Below are positions 26,050-33,395 of a DNA stretch of 64,000 nucleotides, piece by piece (position 1 is the first letter of the stretch; each line of letters begins with the position of its first letter). The notes beneath the pieces are model-generated. The model was not told the origin of the DNA and did not search any database. It saw only the letters and a program-made list of their open reading frames with translations. The stretch is from Pseudomonas sp. Root562 (GTDB lineage Bacteria; Pseudomonadota; Gammaproteobacteria; Pseudomonadales; Pseudomonadaceae): the NCBI RefSeq assembly GCF_001427125.1, contig NZ_LMGK01000025.1, forward strand, positions 551,601 through 615,600. The letters run 5' to 3'. The position numbers and the translations under genes are program-made.

Positions 26050-26928
26050 ATGGAACAATCAATGGCAGAACTGCGCTGCATCGTGATGCGTGCGCAAGAC
26101 AAGTGGACCGAGACCGGGTTACCCCGCGTGGCGATGGTGCGTGCCGAGGCCTGTGCGAGTCAGGTCTATCAACCGATGCTGCACCTGGTTCTGCAGGGCA
26201 CTAAGACCTTGTCGATTGGGGAAAAAGTTTCCAGGTATTCTGCAGGCCGGTATTTTCTGGTGCCTTTGGACGTGCCCGCCACAGGACAGGTTCACGCAGA
26301 CACAGTTGAGCAGCCCTATCTGGCGGTCAGCCTGACGCTGGATCCGGATGTGATCGCCACGCTTTTGATGGACGAAGGCAAAACGCCAAGGCCATTGCAG
26401 GATGCCTGTTTTGAAGGCGTTCTCGCGCCTGCGCAAATGATCGATGCGTGGCTGCGCATGATGCGGCTCATGGATCACCCTCACGAAGCGGCGATCCTGG
26501 CGCCGATGATCGAACGGGAGATTCTGTTCCGCGCCTTGCAGGGACCGTTGGGTGGCATTCTGCGTGACGTCGCGCGGCCGGATGGGCGGTTGACGCAGAT
26601 CCGCCGCGTCACCCAGTGGATTCGAGACCACTACACCGAGCCGTTTCGGGTAGAGCCGCTGGCACGCATGGCGGACATGAGCGTTGCCGCCTTCTACCGG
26701 CACTTCAAATCAGTAACGGCCATGACACCGATCCAGTATCAGAAACGCCTGCGCTTGCTCCGGGCGCGGTGGTTGCTGCTGTTCGACACGCTGGACGCGA
26801 CATCAATCGCCTATGCCGTTGGATATGAAAGCGCTTCGCAATTCAACCGTGAATATGCAAGATTGTTTGGCCTGCCTCCTGCGCGGGATGCGGCGAGATT
26901 CAAGTCTCCCCTCCCCGCCGCAGGCTGA
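26050..26928 (+). CDS. AraC-family transcriptional regulator (AraC_N type)
   Basis: 292 residues from the ATG at 26050, chosen because it aligns with the start of the paralogue at 29217 (MEQSMAELRC against MDNQLNELRS). The N-terminal cupin-like domain carries RVAMVRAEACASQVYQPMLH and YLAVSLTLDPDVIATLL. The double helix-turn-helix occupies about residues 190-285 (EPLARMADMSVAAFYRHFKS, then YAVGYESASQFNREYARLFG). Divergent from the SDR gene at 25108-25857. The ligand is unknown. Confidence 0.88.
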   Translation: MEQSMAELRCIVMRAQDKWTETGLPRVAMVRAEACASQVYQPMLHLVLQGTKTLSIGEKVSRYSAGRYFLVPLDVPATGQVHADTVEQPYLAVSLTLDPDVIATLLMDEGKTPRPLQDACFEGVLAPAQMIDAWLRMMRLMDHPHEAAILAPMIEREILFRALQGPLGGILRDVARPDGRLTQIRRVTQWIRDHYTEPFRVEPLARMADMSVAAFYRHFKSVTAMTPIQYQKRLRLLRARWLLLFDTLDATSIAYAVGYESASQFNREYARLFGLPPARDAARFKSPLPAAG

Positions 26929-26948
26929 TGGCACTCGGGTGAGTCGCC

Positions 26949-27926
26949 TCAAAAATCCGAGATCGACGTCCCTTCGATACTCTCGGCAAACCCGCTACCA
27001 AAGACGTTGGCGGGGGTAGCGAATCCCGACAGACGTTCACCTTCCAATACCCGCCGCGCCGCTTCCACTGCGGCCAGTGGCGTGTAGGAATAGCCGTTCA
27101 CGGTTTCGATTACAGAGCGGGCGATTACGCCGTCAACGCCAATGACCTCAACCACTGCTCGGGCGCGATACGCCTCCCTTTCCTCGGGCGTCGGGCCATC
27201 GGGCAGTTGCGACAGATCGCCTTCTGGAAACGCGTCGCCTGAAATGTGCACGAACATCGCGATGTTCGGGACGCCTGTCGAGTGCCAACCTGTCACCAGA
27301 TCACCAAACGACAGAGGCGCACACAGGACCGGGCCATCACCGAAATCGAAGTGACGCGGCGTTGCATCAGGTGTCGCGACCAGTTCTCCGTCGACCCTCG
27401 CCATTATCCCCGCCCCCATGATTTCGCTGACGCTCAGGGCCGAGCCACGGGACATCGAACCTGGGACCTGAAGCGCGATGCTCAGCGCAAAGGGCTGTTC
27501 GACACGCCTGGCGACATGCACCGCCAGTGAGTCGGTCGGTACGACGTCCCACCCCACACCCGGCAAGAGCATGACGTGATGCGAAACGGCATCTGCGCCC
27601 AGACGCTCGGCCAGCCGATAGACGTTGATCTCCGCCGTGATGTCCAGATAGTCGACCCCGGCCTTGATGCAGGCGCGCATCAACGCCTCTGCGGTGTGCG
27701 CAAAGGGTCCGGCGAAATTGAGCAGGACAGAGATACCAGACAGCGAGCCCGCCGCGTCCGCGTCGGCATCGAACACCCGAAACGGCACATCCAGTTGCGT
27801 TGCGAGGGCCGCAAGACGCAGGTGATTACGCCCGGCAATTTCGAAGCGCAGGCCCAGCGCCTTCGCCCGTTCAGCGGCCATGCGACCGGTATAGCCGGTG
27901 GCGCCGTATATCAGCAGTGTGCTCAT
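26949..27926 (-). CDS. Saccharopine dehydrogenase-like NAD(P)-binding protein (trans-acting enoyl reductase type)
   Basis: 325 residues from the ATG at 27926, which overlaps the stop of the upstream VOC gene (ATGA). The Rossmann fold opens LLIYGATGYTGRMAAERAKA and continues with VLLNFAGPFAHTAEALMRAC and YLDITAEINVYRLAE. Relatives act as NAD(P)H oxidoreductases or stand-alone enoyl reductases. It is the last gene of an SDR-VOC-reductase operon read from 29078 down to 26949, convergent with the AraC gene at 26050. Confidence 0.8.
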   Translation of the reverse strand: MSTLLIYGATGYTGRMAAERAKALGLRFEIAGRNHLRLAALATQLDVPFRVFDADADAAGSLSGISVLLNFAGPFAHTAEALMRACIKAGVDYLDITAEINVYRLAERLGADAVSHHVMLLPGVGWDVVPTDSLAVHVARRVEQPFALSIALQVPGSMSRGSALSVSEIMGAGIMARVDGELVATPDATPRHFDFGDGPVLCAPLSFGDLVTGWHSTGVPNIAMFVHISGDAFPEGDLSQLPDGPTPEEREAYRARAVVEVIGVDGVIARSVIETVNGYSYTPLAAVEAARRVLEGERLSGFATPANVFGSGFAESIEGTSISDF

Positions 27927-28324
27927 TGGACGTGCTGCCATTTTTTATAAACGAATTCGAGGCTGTATCCGTCCGGGTCCAGCACGTTGGCGGCGTAGTA
28001 ATCCGGGTCGTAGTGCAGACGTGCGCCTGGCGCGCCGTTGTCGACAGCGCCCTCTTTCATGGCTGCGGCGTAGGCGGCGTCCACCGCAGCCTTACTTTTG
28101 GCGACGAACCCCACATGGGCGGCACGGCCTTCAACGATCCCTTCGCGTAGCCAGAAAAACACCCGGCCATTTGCGCCGAAGCCTTTGAGGTCGGGATGCC
28201 CCGGCGGGCCATCCTTGCCGTCGTAGTCCAGTCGCGCAGTGATGTCCAACGGGGTCAACGCCGCTTCGTAGAAACGGATGGAACGGGTGATGTCGCTTAC
28301 CGACAAAAAGACATGATCCAGCAT
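27923..28324 (-). CDS. VOC/glyoxalase family protein
   Basis: 133 residues from the ATG at 28324 (GAGGA 7 nt upstream); the longer open frame has no family features. MLDHVFLSVSDITRSIRFYE is the first beta-alpha unit, and YYAANVLDPDGYSLEFVYKK the last, with His and Glu as likely metal ligands. The family includes glyoxalases, dioxygenases and resistance proteins. It overlaps the downstream reductase gene by ATGA and follows the SDR stop with a short gap. Confidence 0.85.
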   Translation of the reverse strand: MLDHVFLSVSDITRSIRFYEAALTPLDITARLDYDGKDGPPGHPDLKGFGANGRVFFWLREGIVEGRAAHVGFVAKSKAAVDAAYAAAMKEGAVDNGAPGARLHYDPDYYAANVLDPDGYSLEFVYKKWQHVQ

Positions 28325-28334
28325 GGAGTAATCC

Positions 28335-29078
28335 TCAGATGTTGTAGCCGCCAGCGACCTCGATGGTCTGGGCATTGATCCAGCCGCCGTCCTGCGACAG
28401 CAACGTGGCAATCACTCGCGCAACGTCCTCCGCTTCGCCTACTCTGCCCAGCGCAGTCTGCGCCGCCAGCAAAGCCTCGAATTCTTTGTTCAGGCCGCCG
28501 CCAAGTTCGGTACGGATCGCGCCGGGTGACACGGCGTTGGCCCGAATCCGTCGTTCGCCAAACTCCTTGGCCATGTAACGCGTGAGCACTTCGAGCCCGC
28601 CCTTGAACGCTGCGTAAGGCGCGACACCCGCCGTGGCGACGCGAGTGGTCGCGCTGGTAAGGTTGACGATACTCGCACCGTCCGCCAGCAACGGCAGCAA
28701 GGTCTGTGTGAGGAAGAACGGGCCTTTGAGATGAACGTTGAACAAGCCATCAAACTGCGCTTCGCTGACGGTGGCCAAAGGGTTGAACAGACCATATCCG
28801 GCATTGTTGACCAAGCCACTGAGGGTGGTGAGGCCCCAGGTCTCGCGCAAGGCAAGTGTCACTGACTCGCGAAACTCGGAGAAGCTTGCGACATCAGACA
28901 CATCGAGCTTGAGCGCAACCGCCTTGCCTCCCGCATGCTCGATGCCCTCCACGACGCGAGCCGCCTCCTCTGGATGACGGTTGTAGGTCAGGATGACGCC
29001 CATGCCCCGCCGAGCAATATGCTCGGCGGCACAGGCACCAATGCCGCGACTCCCGCCCGTAGTGACGATGACGCTCAT
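28335..29078 (-). CDS. Short-chain dehydrogenase/reductase, second SDR/AraC module
   Basis: 247 residues from the ATG at 29078 (GAGGA 8 nt upstream). TTGGSRGIG at 6-14, NNAG at 91-94, Ser142, Tyr155 and Lys159 are present, so it should be active. First gene of the operon with the VOC and reductase genes. It is divergent from the AraC-type regulator at 29208-30113. Its sequence is only distantly related to the SDR at 25108, although the flanking regulators are clearly related. Confidence 0.9.
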   Translation of the reverse strand: MSVIVTTGGSRGIGACAAEHIARRGMGVILTYNRHPEEAARVVEGIEHAGGKAVALKLDVSDVASFSEFRESVTLALRETWGLTTLSGLVNNAGYGLFNPLATVSEAQFDGLFNVHLKGPFFLTQTLLPLLADGASIVNLTSATTRVATAGVAPYAAFKGGLEVLTRYMAKEFGERRIRANAVSPGAIRTELGGGLNKEFEALLAAQTALGRVGEAEDVARVIATLLSQDGGWINAQTIEVAGGYNI

Positions 29079-29207
29079 GTGCTGTTCCTCAGTGCTTGGA
29101 ATGAGGACCCAGCGTACTGATCTCCCCAGTGCAGAACGCACCCGTTCCTGCTCGAAACCTGCCTGTTTCTGCTTTTTACTTGCAGCGCATCAGCTTCTGC
29201 CCTCAGC

Positions 29208-30113
29208 ATGGCCGGCATGGACAATCAACTGAACGAACTCAGGTCTCTCGCGGCCAAGGCTGAAAACCGGCGCACCGAAACCGGTATTCCCCGCGTGGCC
29301 ATGGTCAAGGGCAAGATTCCCGAGCACATGCTCGCGGCGGTCTATGACCCGATGATCAACGTGATTCTGCAAGGCAGCAAATGCATGACCGTGGGCGACC
29401 GCACGCTGCGATATGACCCCGCGACTTACTTCGTGATGTCCATCAACCTGCCCGCCGTCGGCTCGGTGCACCCCGCCGAAACCGGGGAGCCGTATCTTGC
29501 CGTCAGCCTGACGCTCGATCCGACGGTGTTATCCAACCTGTTCGCCGACCTGCCCAAACCTGCCAATCGAGTCGACGCCTACTCAGGGTTTTCGGTCGCA
29601 TCGATGACCACTGAACTCATGGACGCCTGGGTTCGAATGTTGAGACTCATGGGTGACGCCGATGCCATCGCCGCGCTGGCCCCGGTTTACGAGCGGGAAA
29701 TCATTTTCCGTGTGCTCCAGGGCCCCCTTGGCTGGATGCTGCGAGAGATCGCAGCGCCCGACAGCGCGATGGCCCGTGTGAACCTTGCGGTGCAGTGGAT
29801 CCGCCAGGACTTCGCCCAGCCCATAGGGGTCGAGCGCCTGGCCGAGCGAGCGTCGATGAGCGTCTCGGCGTTTCACCGCCACTTCAAGGCCGTGACCAAC
29901 CTGAGCCCGTTGCAGTACCAAAAGCGCGTGCGCCTGCTCCAGGCCAGAACACTGATGGTGGCGAATGCGAAGAGTGTCATGGCTGCTGCTTTCGAAGTTG
30001 GTTATGAAAGCGCGACGCAGTTCAGCCGGGATTATGCAAAGGTGTTTGGGCTTCCCCCCTCGCAGGATGCGAGCAGAATCCATGGGCAAGCGAGAGTGAT
30101 AGCAGGTAATTGA
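29208..30113 (+). CDS. AraC-family transcriptional regulator, paralogue of the one at 26050
   Basis: 301 residues; a second in-frame ATG three codons on (about 29217) aligns better with the paralogue and may be the real start. It shares RVAMV, PYLAVSLTLDP, REIIFRVLQGPLGWMLREIA, SMSVSAFHRHFKAVTNLSPL and VGYESATQFSRDYAKVFGLP with the other regulator. Cupin-like N-domain, double helix-turn-helix C-domain. It probably controls the divergent SDR-VOC-reductase operon. Confidence 0.88.
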   Translation: MAGMDNQLNELRSLAAKAENRRTETGIPRVAMVKGKIPEHMLAAVYDPMINVILQGSKCMTVGDRTLRYDPATYFVMSINLPAVGSVHPAETGEPYLAVSLTLDPTVLSNLFADLPKPANRVDAYSGFSVASMTTELMDAWVRMLRLMGDADAIAALAPVYEREIIFRVLQGPLGWMLREIAAPDSAMARVNLAVQWIRQDFAQPIGVERLAERASMSVSAFHRHFKAVTNLSPLQYQKRVRLLQARTLMVANAKSVMAAAFEVGYESATQFSRDYAKVFGLPPSQDASRIHGQARVIAGN

Positions 30114-30225
30114 GCGGCATACCGCAGGTAGCCGTGACTGGCAACTATCGGCCAAAAAGCGGACGTTCGACTGATCAGATCAAGGTGGTTAAGCTGGTGT
30201 CTTTTCCAGCGACAGGGACGAACGC

Positions 30226-30627
30226 ATGACAGTGGCCTATCAGGGAAGCTGCCTTTGCACAGCAATCAGTTATGAGCTACTGACTACGCCAAAAGCAGTG
30301 AGCCATTGTCACTGTAATCAATGCCGCAAAGGTCACGGTGCAGCATTCGCTTCGTATGGTAGCGTGCCCCGTAGCGCACTACGGATACTCAACGGCGCTG
30401 GCCACATCACTAAGTATTCTTCATCAGAATCGGTGCTACGCGAGTTCTGCGCGCAATGTGGTTCAACTTTGTTTTGGTCACGCTCTCAAGGCGAATCTTC
30501 CGATTGGGTTTCGATAGCACTGGGCACACTCGACACCCCCTTCACGCCTCAGAAGCAAAAACACGTTCATGTCGTCTCTAGAGTTCACTGGTATACACCC
30601 TCCAACTCATCGCCTCAGATGGATTGA
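30226..30627 (+). CDS. GFA/CENP-V family zinc protein
   Basis: 133 residues. Zinc-binding cysteines fall in the expected order: GSCLCTAISYE (residues 7-17), HCHCNQCRKGHG and FCAQCGSTLFW. This is the fold of glutathione-dependent formaldehyde-activating enzyme, but most members of this size have no proven activity. It stands alone between the AraC gene and a convergent SnoaL gene. The 115 bp that follow hold nothing recognisable. Confidence 0.85.
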   Translation: MTVAYQGSCLCTAISYELLTTPKAVSHCHCNQCRKGHGAAFASYGSVPRSALRILNGAGHITKYSSSESVLREFCAQCGSTLFWSRSQGESSDWVSIALGTLDTPFTPQKQKHVHVVSRVHWYTPSNSSPQMD

Positions 30628-30742
30628 CCGCAATAGGTCGATTTCGATTGGACTCAGCGCATATGCCACGCCAATCGCCTGCCCCCAACTTTTCGTTCGC
30701 GCTGAACCCTGGCTCAACTGTGCGCAACAACAAAGTGCCCTT

Positions 30743-31141
30743 TCATTCCTTGGCAATCTCCGGTGCCAGCAACCACTCAGCACTGTCGTTCCAGACGTCC
30801 ATATGGGTGATTTTGCCATCGCGCACTTCGAAGCGGTCCAGATAACGATTGCCCGAAAAGCGGCGGCCATCCGGCCATTCGCCAAACAGTGTGCCATTGG
30901 AATACACCACGGTATGGTCGCCCCGGTCCATCCAGTCGAAGTTTCCCATGGCTTTCTTGACCCAGGCGTAGCGTGAGCCATTGAACGCCGTGATCGCCAG
31001 CGGATCGGGCATGGCCCGGCCGCCGGTGAAGGTGATCTTTACATCGGCACTCATGAACGTCGCCGCCCGGACGGGATCCGGGGCCATGGAAGCCTCGAGA
31101 AAATTGCTAACAATCTGTACATCCTTATTCATTTCAGACAT
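30743..31141 (-). CDS. SnoaL-like/NTF2-fold protein
   Basis: 132 residues. The pattern VSNFLEASMAPDPVRAATFM, then ADVKITFTGG, then RYLDRFEVRDGKITHMDVWN is that of small NTF2-fold proteins, which act as isomerases, cyclases or ligand carriers. No catalytic assignment is possible. Divergent from the transporter operon at 31329, whose candidate operator lies about 140 bp upstream of this gene's start. It is not closely related to the broken SnoaL gene at 24821. Confidence 0.8.
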   Translation of the reverse strand: MSEMNKDVQIVSNFLEASMAPDPVRAATFMSADVKITFTGGRAMPDPLAITAFNGSRYAWVKKAMGNFDWMDRGDHTVVYSNGTLFGEWPDGRRFSGNRYLDRFEVRDGKITHMDVWNDSAEWLLAPEIAKE

Positions 31142-31282
31142 CGCTAAAACTCCTGACTCTAGGAATACCCGGTTGATTCGGACGCCTTTGCATGGTGCAA
31201 GCCGCCTTCTTTTGGCGCGAAAAACTCTGCCAGCCCCTGCAAAACCACCCTATTTCAAGGGCTGCTGCGACTGGCATCCTAC

Positions 31283-31313
31283 TTGCTAGCAATAATTATG
31301 CAACTGCTAGCAA
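31283..31313. promoter_or_regulatory. Paired palindromes upstream of the transporter operon, candidate GntR operator
   Basis: TTGCTAGCAA (31283-31292) and CTGCTAGCAA (31304-31313) have centres 21 bp apart. They end 15 bp before the binding-protein ATG, overlapping or just downstream of the promoter. A similar pair lies before the oppositely oriented last gene of the cluster (39502-39533). The palindrome type (TTGNNNNCAA) is like that of other FCD-class GntR repressors. Confidence 0.6.
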
Positions 31314-31328
31314 TCAGGAGAATCAACT

Positions 31329-32522
31329 ATGGCCACCCGGCTTCCAAACCTGCAACGTCTGCTGTTTCCCGTGGCTGCGGCAGTCACGCTCAACATGGCT
31401 CTTTTCGGTGGCGCGCAAGCGTCCGAGCCGCCGATCAAAGTCGGTCTGGTAGCCGCGCTTTCGGGCCAGTCGGCCAAATCCGGCGAAGCCCTGACTCGGG
31501 GCTTGACCATGGCCATCAATGAGGTCAACGCCAGCGGCGGCGTGCTGGGGCGTCCGCTGGAGCTGGTGCGTCGTGACGACGAAAGCAACCCGTCCAAGGG
31601 CATCCTCGCCGCTCGCGAACTGGTCCAGCGGGAAAAGGTCGCGGTGCTGTTTGGCGGTCTTGATACACCGGTTTCCCTGGCCATCGTGCCGCTGGTCAAC
31701 CAGATGAAAGTACCGTTCATGGGCATCTGGGCCGCCGGTACGAAAATCACCGAGAACGGCGCAGCCGATAACTACGTGTTCCGGGTTTCCGCCGTCGATG
31801 AACTGGTGGATGAGGCACTGGTGAAGTACGGCGTCGACAACGGCATGAAGAAGCCGGGGATGATCCTCATCAACAATCCATGGGGCGAGTCCAACGAGGC
31901 TGGATTCAAGCGCGCCCTGGAAAAACGCGGCATGCCCAACGCTGGTGTCGAGCGTATCCAGGACAGCGATCTCGACGTAGTGCCGCAACTGACCCGATTG
32001 AAAAACGCCGGTGCGGACACCCTGCTGCTGGTCGGTAACGTCAGTCCCTCGGCACAGGTGGTCAAGTCCCTGGACCGCATGGGCTGGGACGTGCCGGTCG
32101 TTTCTCACTGGGGGCCGGCCGGTGGTCGCTTTGGCGAATTGGCGGGGCCGAACGCCTCTCGCGTGCATTTCATCCAGACCTACGTGTTCACCGAGAACAA
32201 TGGCGCCAAGGGCGATGCCTTGTTGGCTGCGTTGAAAACGGCATACCCGCAGATCAAGACGCTGGCTGACGTCACGCCGGCAGTGGGCATTGCCAATGCC
32301 TACGACGCGCTGCATCTCACCGCCCAGGCCATTGAAAAAGCCGGCAGCACCGAGGGCAAGGCCGTACGCGACGGGTTCTACGCCATCAACGAATACGATG
32401 GTTTGATCAAGCACTACAAGCAACCGTTTACCCCATCCAAGCATGACGCGCTGGGGCCGGACGACTATCTGTTCACCCACGTCGTCAACGACCAGATCGT
32501 GCCGCTCAAGCCTGAGGAGTAA
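31329..32522 (+). CDS. Branched-chain/amide-type ABC transporter binding protein
   Basis: 397 residues, signal peptide to about residue 31 (FGGAQA). The mature start IKVGLVAALSGQSAKSGEAL and GLTMAINEVNASGGVLGRPL identify the LivJ/AmiC-like periplasmic binding fold (type I). These proteins carry branched-chain amino acids, urea, amides or aromatic acids; the ligand here is unknown. First gene of a four-gene operon (binding protein, permease, fused permease-ATPases, hydrolase) with 3 bp or less between genes. GGAG precedes the ATG. Confidence 0.92.
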   Translation: MATRLPNLQRLLFPVAAAVTLNMALFGGAQASEPPIKVGLVAALSGQSAKSGEALTRGLTMAINEVNASGGVLGRPLELVRRDDESNPSKGILAARELVQREKVAVLFGGLDTPVSLAIVPLVNQMKVPFMGIWAAGTKITENGAADNYVFRVSAVDELVDEALVKYGVDNGMKKPGMILINNPWGESNEAGFKRALEKRGMPNAGVERIQDSDLDVVPQLTRLKNAGADTLLLVGNVSPSAQVVKSLDRMGWDVPVVSHWGPAGGRFGELAGPNASRVHFIQTYVFTENNGAKGDALLAALKTAYPQIKTLADVTPAVGIANAYDALHLTAQAIEKAGSTEGKAVRDGFYAINEYDGLIKHYKQPFTPSKHDALGPDDYLFTHVVNDQIVPLKPEE

Positions 32523-32525
32523 GCC

Positions 32526-33395
32526 ATGTTCACCGCCGCCATCATCACCGGCCTCGGCCTCGGCAGCATGTACGCGTTGCTGGCGTTGGGTTTTCACCTG
32601 ACCTACGTCGTCTCGCGCACCGTCAACTTTGCCCAAGGCAGCGCCATGATGGTCGGCGCCGTGCTGGGCTACACCCTCTGCATCAACTGGGGCTGGTCGC
32701 TGTGGCTGGCCCTGCCGCTGACGCTGATCCTCTGCGGGCTGTACGGCCTGGTGATCGAACGCTGGCTGGTACGGCCCTTCCACAGTCGCGGCTCACAGGC
32801 CTGGCTGATGGCAACGGTGGCGGGAGGCATCCTGGTGGATAACCTGGCGCTGTTTACTTTCGGCAAGGAGCCGCGCCAATTTGAAAGCAGCCTGGTCAAT
32901 CTGAACATCGAGCTGTTTGGCAGCAACGTGGGCGCACTGCAATTGCTGATTCCGCTGGCAGGCGCGGCCATTGCCCTGGCGCTGTATCTGGTGCGGCGTT
33001 ACACCCGGCTGGGCAAGGTACTGGAAGCCTGCGTGCAGAATCCCCGCGCGGCGATGCTGATGGGGATCAACGTCAATCGCGTGGTCGCCATCGCCTTTGC
33101 TGTCTCCACGGTATTCGCCGGCGTGGCGGGTTTATTGATTGCGCCGCTGTTCAGCGTCAATGCGGAAATGGGCATGTTGTTTGGCCTCAAGGCGTTCGCG
33201 GTGGCCATTCTCGGCGGCATCACCAGCGCGGGCGGTGTGTTCACGGCGGGGCTGCTGTTCGGCCTGACTGAAGCATTGATCACGTTGTATTTCGGCTCCG
33301 CCTTCACCCAGATATTCACGTTTGCGCTGGTCATTGTCGCACTGGCGATTCGTCCCAACGGTCTGTTCGGCAGCCAGGCACTGGTGAAAGTATGA
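32526..33395 (+). CDS. LivH-type ABC transporter permease
   Basis: 289 residues, eight or so hydrophobic segments. GSMYALLALGFHLTYVVSRT and NFAQGSAMMVGA are the hallmark start of LivH-like permeases; the coupling segment is VNRVVAIAFAVSTVFAGVAG. It begins 3 bp after the binding-protein stop and overlaps the next gene by ATGA. It forms the membrane channel together with the permease half of the following fusion protein. Confidence 0.92.
   Translation: MFTAAIITGLGLGSMYALLALGFHLTYVVSRTVNFAQGSAMMVGAVLGYTLCINWGWSLWLALPLTLILCGLYGLVIERWLVRPFHSRGSQAWLMATVAGGILVDNLALFTFGKEPRQFESSLVNLNIELFGSNVGALQLLIPLAGAAIALALYLVRRYTRLGKVLEACVQNPRAAMLMGINVNRVVAIAFAVSTVFAGVAGLLIAPLFSVNAEMGMLFGLKAFAVAILGGITSAGGVFTAGLLFGLTEALITLYFGSAFTQIFTFALVIVALAIRPNGLFGSQALVKV

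Noticed and set aside
31323..32783. 486-codon open frame on the - strand
   Set aside because: Antisense to the binding-protein and permease genes, which have clear signal peptide, folds and operon spacing.
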